Below, piece by piece: positions 7,132-13,058 of a DNA stretch of 13,058 nt. The notes under the pieces are model-generated. The model saw only the letters and a list, made by a program, of their open reading frames with translations. It made no database searches and had not been told where the DNA came from. The position numbers were made by a program, and so were the translations under genes. Source of the stretch: a bacterium (GTDB taxonomy: Bacteria; UBA9089; UBA9088; JAGUXG01); the NCBI GenBank assembly GCA_030018505.1, contig JASEHO010000036.1, forward strand, positions 1 to 13,058. The letters are read 5' to 3'. Position 1 is the first letter of the stretch. Every line of letters begins with the position of its first letter.

Positions 7132-7176
7132 GGCATAGAATAGGAGGGGAAAGTTCGTACCCACACTCTCGTCCTT
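7117..7176 (+). terminator. Hairpin at the 3' end of nusA, possible terminator or attenuator
   Basis: AAGGACGAGA (7117-7126) and its exact reverse complement TCTCGTCCTT (7167-7176) form a 10-bp stem around a 40-nt loop that holds the nusA stop codon. ATTTATATAT follows directly. The loop is long and the tail is not pure T, so it is weaker than a classical Rho-independent terminator. Because the left arm is inside the nusA coding region, translating ribosomes would influence its folding. Confidence 0.4.
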
Positions 7177-7224
7177 ATTTATATATCGGCATAATTTCAA
7201 AAAACCTTTAAGGAATTTTTTTAT

Positions 7225-7761
7225 ATGATTCAACCATTAGATGAACAGACAGTAAATGGTGCCATCCAAATCTTCTCTGGACTTCCACACTTCTTCAATC
7301 CATTAGCCATAAACAGATTAAAAGAGGATATCGATTCCTTTATAAAGAAAAGACCAGAGCCAGAAGAGAAGGGGTTCTATGTCTATATGGAGGATACAGA
7401 GGTTATTGGATTGATTGGATACAGAAGAATGAAATGGCAAAGAGAATATGAGATAACCTGGCTGGCAGCAAGGGCAGACAGACAGAGAAGGGGCATAGGA
7501 AGAAGTCTGGTAACATTCCTTGAAAATTTCCTTCTAAGACACAACCTCCAACTTATCACCGTCAATATTCCAGATGACCAAAGATCAAGGAACTTCTACT
7601 TTCAAATGGGATTTAGAAGCGTGAACAGGTTCTTTAATAAGGATGGAGAGATGCTGATCTATGAAAAAAGGTATGGGTTTATAAAAGATAAGTGTCAGGA
7701 TCTGGTGGCAGACTACCTCAGGCGAAAAAAGTTGAAAGATGCCAAAAAAAGATGTAAATAA
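7225..7761 (+). CDS. GNAT family N-acetyltransferase
   Basis: This is an acetyl-CoA-dependent N-acetyltransferase of the GNAT fold, 178 residues long. The acetyl-CoA loop QRRGIGRS is at 87-94, at the start of the long helix after the strand EITWLAARAD. The later SRNFYFQMGFRSVNRFF (121-137) is the usual motif B region, where the helix precedes the last strand. The N-terminal 45 residues are RimI-like in length but without a recognised signature, and the C-terminus ends in a Lys/Arg-rich tail (RRKKLKDAKKR). The substrate is unknown: ribosomal protein, small molecule and toxin targets are all possible. AAGGA lies 10 nt before the ATG. It may be transcribed with nusA by read-through of the hairpin or from its own promoter; no clear promoter was seen in the 93-nt gap. 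It converges on rodA across a palindromic repeat. Confidence 0.85.
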   Translation: MIQPLDEQTVNGAIQIFSGLPHFFNPLAINRLKEDIDSFIKKRPEPEEKGFYVYMEDTEVIGLIGYRRMKWQREYEITWLAARADRQRRGIGRSLVTFLENFLLRHNLQLITVNIPDDQRSRNFYFQMGFRSVNRFFNKDGEMLIYEKRYGFIKDKCQDLVADYLRRKKLKDAKKRCK

Positions 7762-7845
7762 AGGGGATATGGGGATAAGAAAGATAGGGAGATAGATTTT
7801 ATAAATATATCTCCAATATCCCCATAATCTCCTTATCTCCTTTTC
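7761..7845. repeat. Palindromic short-word repeat, GGGGATA type
   Basis: The left arm (7762-7794) is an 8-nt periodic run: GGGGATAT, GGGGATAA, GAAAGATA, GGGAGATA. The right arm (7806-7845) is the reverse-complement style run of ATCTCC and ATATCCCC words. Together they form a long imperfect hairpin with a short A+T loop around 7797-7805. It begins exactly at the GNAT stop codon and lies between convergent genes, so bidirectional termination is plausible. The remaining 7846-7951 shows nothing else recognised. Confidence 0.75.
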
Positions 7846-7951
7846 TTACTATGGTGTAAGAGATGTTTTTAACCGTCGGGACAAGAGTAGCCACACCCAA
7901 AAGAAATCCTAATAAAAACGATAAAATCCTTCATTTCTGATAGCCAAACAT

Positions 7952-9190
7952 TTACGAACCCTTTCTCTTAATAGCCAAAAGCAGGCCAATACTTACCATA
8001 TTTATTAAAAGGGATGAGCCTCCATAACTTACAAAGGGAAGCGGAATGCCAGTGGCTGGGAGCATGCCAAGGGTGATGCCGACATTGATAAAGAGAGAGA
8101 TGGCTATCATAGTTGAGATTCCAGCACCCAATAACCGTGAAAATTTATCAGAAGCCTTTTCTGCAATCTCAAGCCCTCGAAAGACAAGCAACCCATAAAA
8201 AAAGAGAAGTATAATACTACCAACAAATCCAAACTCTTCAGCCCAAACAGAGAATATAAAATCAGTCCTTCTTTCAGGCAAAAACCCTAAATGCGACTGG
8301 GCACCCTTTAGAAATCCCATTCCTTTTAATCCCCCGCCGCCAATAGCTATTTTAGACTGAATAATATTGTATCCTGCACCTAATGGGTCAATAGATGGTT
8401 TCAAGAAGACAATGAGCCTCTTTTCTTGATATGGCTTTAGGACAAATGAACAAGATAGGGAAAGAAGGACAGCAAAGACAGAGACCAGAAACAAAAACCA
8501 CACCTTTTTATTTCTGGTAAAATAAGCAAGGCTTGCGGAGATAATAAAAAGAAAGGTTATTATGGAAGCTAAACTTAGAAGAACAACAGAAAGGGAAAGA
8601 CCATACTCAAACTTTAATAAAGAAAAGATCAGAAGGCATATCCCACCCGTTCCTATCAACACTAAAAGAAAAAGAAAGGAGATCTTCTTTATCGGGGCAA
8701 GATAGAGCATAACAAAAAATATAGAGATAAAACTGAGGGATGTTCCTATATCAGGCTGACAGATGATAAGAAGGATAGGAATCCCACAAATTATACTTGT
8801 TGGTAGAATAAGTGACCCGGAATCCATTTCATTCTTGTCGCAGAGACAATTTGCCAACATAATGATAACAGCAAGTTTTGCTAACTCAGATGGTTGAAAA
8901 GAGATACCTCCTATCGTAAACCAGGCATGGATATTTCTTGTTGCTGGCATAAAAAGGACAACAATAAGAAGAAGTAAAGAGGATATGTAAATGAATAAAG
9001 AGTTGCGTTTTAAGGTGTGCAGATTAATAAAGCAAGAGGCTATTATTCCAAAAAACCCGAGAATAATCCAGATAACCTGCTTCTTCCAAAGAGGTGTAGT
9101 CCAATTATAGCTGGCGCTATAGATAGAGAGAAATCCAATGATAAGTAAGCCACAAAGGCTAACAGCTAAAATCCAATCAACCTTCTTCAC
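7952..9190 (-). CDS. rodA: Peptidoglycan glycosyltransferase RodA (SEDS family)
   Basis: RodA is the SEDS-family lipid II polymerase of the elongasome, working in the inner membrane with PBP2. It has 412 residues and about ten or more transmembrane segments. SEDS motifs are IYSAS (23-27), FQPSELAKL (98-106), CQPDIGTSL (144-152), GAGYNIIQSKIAIGGGGLKG (271-290), LPERRTDFIFSVWAEEFGF (304-322, with D310 at the position of the catalytic Asp of RodA/FtsW), and PATGIPLPFVSYGGSS (378-393). It is about 40 residues longer than E. coli RodA, mostly around residues 188-250, where an extra hydrophobic pair may lie. The usual FLDP is FLKP at 262-265. The start is a GTG with no visible Shine-Dalgarno site and is directly preceded by AGTCTA words. 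It follows mrdA, but 359 nt away, with its own promoter candidate and a long leader between them. Confidence 0.93.
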   Translation of the reverse strand: MKKVDWILAVSLCGLLIIGFLSIYSASYNWTTPLWKKQVIWIILGFFGIIASCFINLHTLKRNSLFIYISSLLLLIVVLFMPATRNIHAWFTIGGISFQPSELAKLAVIIMLANCLCDKNEMDSGSLILPTSIICGIPILLIICQPDIGTSLSFISIFFVMLYLAPIKKISFLFLLVLIGTGGICLLIFSLLKFEYGLSLSVVLLSLASIITFLFIISASLAYFTRNKKVWFLFLVSVFAVLLSLSCSFVLKPYQEKRLIVFLKPSIDPLGAGYNIIQSKIAIGGGGLKGMGFLKGAQSHLGFLPERRTDFIFSVWAEEFGFVGSIILLFFYGLLVFRGLEIAEKASDKFSRLLGAGISTMIAISLFINVGITLGMLPATGIPLPFVSYGGSSLLINMVSIGLLLAIKRKGS

Positions 9191-9210
9191 TTTTAAGTCT
9201 AAAGTCTATG
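9191..9210. repeat. Short-word tandem repeat, AAGTCTA type
   Basis: AAGTCTA is repeated with a 7-nt period at 9195-9208, directly against the rodA GTG start. On the coding strand this reads as AGACTT words. It occupies the place where a Shine-Dalgarno site would be expected. Confidence 0.4.
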
Positions 9211-9398
9211 GTCTTCTTTAGGACAATCTCCCCACTTATGCCGGTGTTTTTAGCTGTTTGAACTCCGTTTCAATATGGAGCCTACCCTGATGCTTCTTGC
9301 CTCCTTATCAGGATACCATTTCACATCAGAAAGATTAGCTCCTTCTTAAAAGGTGTTAGCCCAAAATGACTAAAAACTATCGAACATAGCAGGGAGAC
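9191..9398 (-). promoter_or_regulatory. Candidate structured 5' leader of rodA
   Basis: If the promoter at 9405-9434 is used, rodA mRNA has a leader of about 208 nt, which accounts for most of the 359-nt mrdA-rodA gap. The leader is less A+T-biased than other gaps. It contains two small hairpins: CTCC/GGAG at 9263-9266 and 9277-9280, and CCTGAT/ATCAGG at 9286-9291 and 9307-9312. GGTGTTTTTAGC at 9243-9254 (top strand) is partly repeated as GGTGTTAGC at 9352-9360. A 24-codon GTG-started frame (9324 to 9250) is also present. I matched it to no riboswitch consensus I know. It may be a regulatory RNA, a remnant of an inserted element, or neutral. Confidence 0.35.
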
Positions 9399-9404
9399 AA
9401 ACTT

Positions 9405-9434
9405 ACTATATTATATCAAAGACTATCTTGTCAA
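9405..9434 (-). promoter_or_regulatory. Strong candidate promoter for rodA
   Basis: On the minus strand a perfect TTGACA (9434-9429) is followed after 18 nt by TATAGT (9410-9405). A TATAAT also occurs 13 nt after the -35, which is too close for normal use. The promoter lies about 120 nt downstream of the mrdA stop and would start RNA near 9398. It implies that rodA can be transcribed independently of mrdA. Confidence 0.5.
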
Positions 9435-9465
9435 TCTTTGCATAAGTGTAATGCCTCTAGTAAAA

Positions 9466-9546
9466 AAGATAAGGAGAAAAGGGGAATTATGGAGAATAGG
9501 GGAAATATCTATCATTGCAATATCTTAAAGCCTTTTCTCCAATTCT
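9466..9546. repeat. Palindromic short-word repeat, GGAGAA/GGGGAA type
   Basis: GGAGAAAAGG (9473-9482) has an exact inverted copy CCTTTTCTCC at 9531-9540. Related purine words (GGGGAATT, GGAGAATA, GGGGAAAT) run on to 9505. It resembles the GGGGATA-type palindrome at 7761-7845. It lies directly after the mrdA stop codon and could act as the mrdA terminator. Confidence 0.6.
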
Positions 9547-9549
9547 TTC

Positions 9550-11286
9550 TTATTTTGTATCTCTACTATTCACCATATACTCCTTCAGTATCTCCCTGGC
9601 AATAGGTGCGGCATCTATGCCACCTTTTCCGCCATGCTCCACCAGGATAGCCATCGCCACCGTTGGATTTGGAATAGGAGCATAGCAGACAAACCAGGCA
9701 TGGTCTTTTCCAGAAGTTTGAACTGTGCCTGTCTTTCCAGCTATACGAACGCCGGCAATCTTTGCCATTTGACCTGTGCCATACTCAACAACTCCAGAAA
9801 GCCCATCATCTAACATCTTTTTTGTCCTGGGAGAGATAGAGACTGTTCTTTGAATTATGGGTTTTTTCCTCTCTATTTTTCTATCTGGATACTCTATCTT
9901 GTTGACAAGAAATGGTCTAAAGATCGTGCCTCCATTGGCTATAGCTGCTGTAAGGACAGCCATTTGGATAGGGGTTACCAAAAGATAGCCTTGACCAATA
10001 GAAAGGTTGGCTGTATCTCCTTGATACCACTTTGTTTTGAATATCTTCTCCTTCCATGTAGGCGTAGGGATATATCCTTTCTTTTCTGAAAGAAGGTCTA
10101 TCCCTGTCTTTTTTCCCAATCCAAATCTTGCTGCAGACTCAATAAGTGGTTCTGCCCCTATCTCAAGACCCAATCTATAAAAATAGATGTTGCAAGAATG
10201 AGCAATCCCGGAGATGAAATCAACATTACCGTGGCTATGGCTTTCAAAGCAAGAGAAATTCCTGTTTCCTATCTTGAATTTGCCTGTACAGAAAAAAGTT
10301 TTTCTTGGGTCAATTATTCCCTTTTCTAAACCTACATAAGCATCTATTATCTTAAAAAGAGAGCCTGGAGAATACTGTGCCTGAATGACCCTATTGAACA
10401 TTGGACGGTATGAGTTCTGAAAAAGTGCCCTTACCTCTTTTGCTGTTAATGGTCTGGTAAAACAGTTTGGGTCAAAATTAGGTTTGCTCACCAGGCTAAG
10501 AATAGCCCCATTCCTTACATCAAGAACAACAATAGAACCGACATTTTTTCCCAATGCTTGCTCTGCTACCCTCTGAATCTTTGCGTCTATGGTCAGGTAT
10601 AGATTCGCTCCAGAAACAGAAGGTTTTTTGCCTAAGATTCGGGTCATTCTGCCATTTACATCTGTTTCAATCTGTTCGCCCCCTTCCTTTCCCCTCAGAT
10701 ACCCTTCATAATATTTTTCTATCCCAGTCTTTCCAATCAACCCATTTTTGTTATAACCTTCTATTTCCCTAAATTCTTCTTCACTTATCCGACCAATATA
10801 TCCCAATAAATGGCAGGCCAGCTCTTTTTCTGGATATTGCCTTTTTGAGGAGGGCTGAATGAGAATGCCTGGAATATCAAGGAAAGAACCAGCTACCTTC
10901 AGAACATCATCCTTACTGAGAAAATCAGCAATAAGAGCCGGTTCAAAGGGCCTGTATCTCTTTTCTGAGATGTTTTTCAATGCCTCTTTTTTCGAAAATC
11001 CTATCAGAGATGAAATCTTTTTAAGGCTACTGTTTAACTCATCCGAAGATAATCCAGTCTGGATTAAAGAGACAGAAAAAGATGGTTGATTGATAGCCAG
11101 AGCCGTTCCATTTCTATCAAAGATCATTCCTCTGTCTGGCGGAATTGGAATAAGCCGTATCCTATTCCTTTCAGAAAGCCTTTTGAAGGTATTGCCTTTT
11201 ATAATCTGAAGATAAAAGCAACCTATAAACAATGTAAAAAATAGCCCAAGAATAAAGAGGGATATATGAAAAAATTCTTGCTTCAT
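9550..11286 (-). CDS. mrdA: Penicillin-binding protein 2 (peptidoglycan D,D-transpeptidase)
   Basis: PBP2 is the class B transpeptidase of the elongasome and crosslinks peptidoglycan in the periplasm as partner of RodA. It has 578 residues. A single N-terminal membrane anchor (about 7-29) is followed by the PBP dimerisation region with RGMIFDRNG (52-60), HLLGYIG (159-165), GLIGKTGIEKYYEGYLRG (182-199) and the transpeptidase domain. Catalytic motifs are S309-L-F-K312 in SPGSLFKI, S364-C-N366, and K518-T-G520 in AGKTGT. YQGDTANLSIGQG (421-433) and TPIQMA follow the usual PBP2 pattern. Length and order match MrdA rather than FtsI. The ATG has no obvious Shine-Dalgarno site. Upstream is a histidine kinase gene, not the usual mreBCD; downstream is rodA. 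Confidence 0.95.
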   Translation of the reverse strand: MKQEFFHISLFILGLFFTLFIGCFYLQIIKGNTFKRLSERNRIRLIPIPPDRGMIFDRNGTALAINQPSFSVSLIQTGLSSDELNSSLKKISSLIGFSKKEALKNISEKRYRPFEPALIADFLSKDDVLKVAGSFLDIPGILIQPSSKRQYPEKELACHLLGYIGRISEEEFREIEGYNKNGLIGKTGIEKYYEGYLRGKEGGEQIETDVNGRMTRILGKKPSVSGANLYLTIDAKIQRVAEQALGKNVGSIVVLDVRNGAILSLVSKPNFDPNCFTRPLTAKEVRALFQNSYRPMFNRVIQAQYSPGSLFKIIDAYVGLEKGIIDPRKTFFCTGKFKIGNRNFSCFESHSHGNVDFISGIAHSCNIYFYRLGLEIGAEPLIESAARFGLGKKTGIDLLSEKKGYIPTPTWKEKIFKTKWYQGDTANLSIGQGYLLVTPIQMAVLTAAIANGGTIFRPFLVNKIEYPDRKIERKKPIIQRTVSISPRTKKMLDDGLSGVVEYGTGQMAKIAGVRIAGKTGTVQTSGKDHAWFVCYAPIPNPTVAMAILVEHGGKGGIDAAPIAREILKEYMVNSRDTK

Positions 11287-11339
11287 TATATAAATTGAGC
11301 AATAAAAGATAAATGTTAAAAAGTTTAGGATGTTGTAAT

Positions 11340-11401
11340 TAGTTTTGAGTTTTTAGTGTCAACTTCATCACTGGAAACTAAAAACTGACTACTAAAAACT
11401 T
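11340..11401. repeat. Palindromic heptamer repeat, AACTAAA type
   Basis: The left arm is AGTTTTG then AGTTTTTAGT (11341-11357). The right arm has ACTAAAAACT at 11377-11386 and again at 11391-11400, read in 7-nt words (AACTAAA, AACTGAC, TACTAAA). The 10-bp AGTTTTTAGT/ACTAAAAACT pairs are exact. It fills most of the gap between the kinase stop and mrdA start and may terminate kinase transcription. Confidence 0.75.
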
Positions 11402-11431
11402 CTGTAGTTACCCCTCCTCTTATTTTGCAGA

Positions 11432-12925
11432 TTACCTCAGGGGCTGGCTATCTTTTGGAAGGCTTATATAAAACTTGCTCCCCTTGGCAAGTTCACTCTC
11501 CACCCATATCTTTCCATTATGTTCCTCAATTATCTTTTTGACAATTGCCAAACCTGCACCTGTTCCACCGCCATATTCCTCTCGTGTGTGCAGTCTCTTA
11601 AATATCTTGAATATTTCGTCATAATACCTTGCCTCTATGCCAATACCATTATCCTTTACCCAGATAATAATCTCATTATTTGGCTGGGGGATTGGGCAAT
11701 CAATCTCAATAATAGGTTTTTCCTTGTCATTATACTTAATGGCATTTAAGATAAGGTTATAAAAGACCTCAACAAGCTTCACCTTATCACCATAAATTAT
11801 AGGCAGGTCTTCTCGTATCTTCAGGCTTACACCCCTTTCTTCTAATGTTGACTCAAGCCTTTTTGTTGCCTCCGCGACTATCTCTTTTGCATCTATAGAG
11901 GCATGCGGTCTCTTTGTTCTGGTAATCCTTGAGAGAGCAAGTAGGTCATCTATCAGATTCTTCATCCTGTTTGCTCCGACTGAGATTCTTTGCAGATAAT
12001 TCTTGGCCTGGTCATCAATCTTATCCCAGTAATCAGCCAAGAGGAATTTGGAGAAGCTCTCAATACCCCGCAAAGGCTCCTTCAGGTCATGGGAAGCAGT
12101 ATAAACAAAACCGTCTAACTCCTTGTTCACTTCCTTTAATTCATCCACAGTCTTTTCTAATTCTATGCTTTTTGTTCTCACCTCCTCTATTTTTTCTTCA
12201 ACCCTTTCTTCTAAGGTTTTTGACCATTCCTCAAGCTCTAATTTCGCCCTTTCAAGAGCCTCTGTCTTTTCACTAAGCCTTTCAGCAAGGGCTTGCAGTT
12301 CCTTTGCCTTATTCCTTTCATTCTCAGCAAACCCTCTCTCTTTTTCTAAAAAGAGCTTCATATCTTTAGCCATTACATTAAACGAATCAGCCAGGTGGCA
12401 AAGCTCGTCTCCGCTTGCTATTTTATAGACATCACATAAGCGGCAATCTTTTATCTTCTCTGCATGCTCACCACTAACCACGCCTTTACACATTGTTCCA
12501 GCAACATACCAGCAGGGTATATTCAATCTTTGGTATGCTGGGCAATCTTTTCTCTCACAAGTTCTTATCTCCCAACAGGCTGGAATTTCTGTCTCTATCC
12601 TATAATCTAAGTCTCCTTGAGAAATACTATCTGTGGCTTTATTCAGTTCATTGAGTGGCAAGAGTATCTTGTGTTTGATAAAACGAAAGAAGACAAGGAT
12701 AAAAAAGAGGATGAGTAAGGCAAAGATACAGGTTATAGTCAATATATTTGTATTTATAATCTTCTCTATAACCCCAGGAGGAAGTGAAAGCTTAGATAAT
12801 GTTTCTCTGAGACTCCAAATGATGAAAGAGGCAGTAATAAACAGGGACAAGGAAGAGAGAACTATTATATGCAGGAGTATTTTGGGCACAAGACCTATTC
12901 TTTCTCTTTTGAACATTTTCTTCAT
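11432..12925 (-). CDS. Membrane sensor histidine kinase with cysteine-rich insert in the HAMP region
   Basis: A 497-residue inner-membrane two-component sensor. Two membrane segments lie at about 18-37 and 59-81, with a very short extracytoplasmic loop. HAMP helix 1 (LLPLNELNKATDSISQGDL, 88-106) is followed not by the normal short connector but by about 65 residues holding eight Cys (117, 123, 128, 138, 146, 161, 164, 176) with CWE and CWY pairs, like a two-CW-type cysteine motif. The HAMP helix 2 pattern (DELCHLADSFNVMAKDM) comes after it. A coiled coil spans 192-268. The DHp helix holds phosphoacceptor H279 in YTASHDLKEPLRGI. The ATPase shows N390/N394, D425-N-G-I-G and GGGTGAGLAIVKKI (453-466). 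No response regulator is adjacent. The signal may be redox, metal or ligand binding by the Cys cluster; this is inference. The start lacks a Shine-Dalgarno site but overlaps the stop of a short leader ORF. Confidence 0.92.
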   Translation of the reverse strand: MKKMFKRERIGLVPKILLHIIVLSSLSLFITASFIIWSLRETLSKLSLPPGVIEKIINTNILTITCIFALLILFFILVFFRFIKHKILLPLNELNKATDSISQGDLDYRIETEIPACWEIRTCERKDCPAYQRLNIPCWYVAGTMCKGVVSGEHAEKIKDCRLCDVYKIASGDELCHLADSFNVMAKDMKLFLEKERGFAENERNKAKELQALAERLSEKTEALERAKLELEEWSKTLEERVEEKIEEVRTKSIELEKTVDELKEVNKELDGFVYTASHDLKEPLRGIESFSKFLLADYWDKIDDQAKNYLQRISVGANRMKNLIDDLLALSRITRTKRPHASIDAKEIVAEATKRLESTLEERGVSLKIREDLPIIYGDKVKLVEVFYNLILNAIKYNDKEKPIIEIDCPIPQPNNEIIIWVKDNGIGIEARYYDEIFKIFKRLHTREEYGGGTGAGLAIVKKIIEEHNGKIWVESELAKGSKFYISLPKDSQPLR

Positions 12926-12957
12926 ATCAAAAAAGTGAAAAGTGAGAGACGGTTCAT
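12922..12957 (-). CDS. Possible 11-codon leader ORF coupled to the kinase gene
   Basis: On the minus strand ATG at 12957 opens MNRLSLFTFLI and ends in a TGA that overlaps the kinase ATG (ATGA). AAGGA and GGTGA lie upstream at about 11 and 3 nt. The kinase itself has no Shine-Dalgarno site, so translation through this short frame could deliver ribosomes to it. The body of the ORF is made largely of the AGTGAAA repeat words, so it may be fortuitous. Confidence 0.35.
   Translation of the reverse strand: MNRLSLFTFLI
12930..12947. repeat. Short-word tandem repeat, AAAGTGA type
   Basis: AAAGTGA occurs twice with a 7-nt period (12932-12945), followed by GAG. TTTTCAC at 12957-12963 is an inverted partner. 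The repeat lies immediately upstream of the kinase start and within the short leader ORF. Confidence 0.45.
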
Positions 12958-12984
12958 TTTCACCGTTTTCCTTGTGATTCCTTT

Positions 12985-13058
12985 TGGAAATTAGAAATGA
13001 GAGTTTGAAATTAGAAATTTGAAATTGGCAAGAAAGAAGACTATAATTTCGAATTTCT
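12985..13058. repeat. Palindromic heptamer repeat, GAAATT type, copy 2 (cut by window end)
   Basis: Words GAAATTA, GAAATGA, GAAATTA, GAAATTT and GAAATTG lead into the core TTGGCAAGAAAGAAGA and TATAATTTCGAATTTCT, which matches copy 1 (2380-2475) nearly base for base. Compared with copy 1 it has one extra 7-nt word before the core. The right arm begins at the window end and is not visible. Unlike copy 1, it lies upstream of a gene, not between convergent genes. Confidence 0.8.

Noticed and set aside
7132..7224. Possible riboswitch or small RNA between nusA and the acetyltransferase
   Set aside because: Apart from the 10-bp inverted repeat no further structure or known consensus is visible.
7867..7892. 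GGACAAGAGT near 7876 resembling GGACGAGA of the nusA hairpin
   Set aside because: Only about 9-10 bases match and no inverted arm accompanies it; within chance for this length.
9262..9280. GTTTCAAT-containing stretch resembling the end of a CRISPR repeat
   Set aside because: It occurs once, with no second copy at repeat-spacer distance.
9250..9324. 24-codon GTG-started frame in the mrdA-rodA gap, and a top-strand frame over 9261-9366
   Set aside because: Both are short, the Shine-Dalgarno site is too far or absent, and neither product matches a family I know. They are described under the rodA leader instead.
12123..12428. 101-residue top-strand frame antisense to the kinase coiled coil
   Set aside because: It is Ser/Phe/Leu-rich, the mirror of Glu/Lys-rich codons, and has no domain or ribosome site; a shadow frame.

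Overview
The window reads as a piece of chromosome from an uncultured, A+T-rich Gram-negative bacterium. An LPS/O-antigen assembly pair (GT9 glycosyltransferase, O-antigen ligase) implies an outer membrane. mrdA-rodA implies a lateral peptidoglycan wall and rod shape, and fliR implies a flagellum. No gene fixes the phylum. Conserved genes are dispersed out of their usual operons (nusA alone, fliR alone), and most gaps hold palindromic short-word repeats. That style is what I would expect of deep candidate phyla, but the placement is inference.

Layout. 100-2243 (+): a GT9 glycosyltransferase overlaps an O-antigen ligase/polymerase by ATGA. 2244-2525: a repeat-dense convergent gap. 2526-4849 (-): an operon read ilvE, then a lone fumarase-type beta subunit, then an NAD-dependent sugar epimerase, behind a good sigma70-like promoter. 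4919-5686 (-): solitary fliR. 5687-5868: a divergent promoter region. 5905-7131 (+): nusA, followed by a hairpin and a GNAT acetyltransferase (7225-7761). 7762-7951: a convergent gap with a palindromic repeat. 7952-11286 (-): mrdA (PBP2) and rodA, separated by an unusual 359-nt gap holding a promoter and a possible 208-nt leader RNA. 11432-12925 (-): a membrane histidine kinase with an eight-cysteine insert inside its HAMP region. 12926-13058: an apparent 11-codon leader ORF and a second, truncated copy of the GAAATT-type repeat.

How the genes fit together. Most are envelope functions: surface glycan transfer and ligation, nucleotide-sugar epimerisation, cell-wall elongation and flagellar export. 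Amino-acid metabolism (ilvE) and transcription (nusA) are interspersed.

The strongest non-gene signal is the set of intergenic repeats. At least nine stretches consist of degenerate tandem words with a period of 7 (sometimes 8) nt. In several of them the words are followed by their reverse complement, giving long imperfect hairpins. The word differs from place to place, but the architecture stays the same. One type (GAAATT) occurs twice, at 2380-2475 and 12985-13058, with a conserved non-palindromic core and a one-word length difference. Another sits inside an 18-bp imperfect terminal inverted repeat (2221-2238 / 2363-2380), like a miniature element. No transposase, CRISPR array, tRNA or rRNA gene was recognised.
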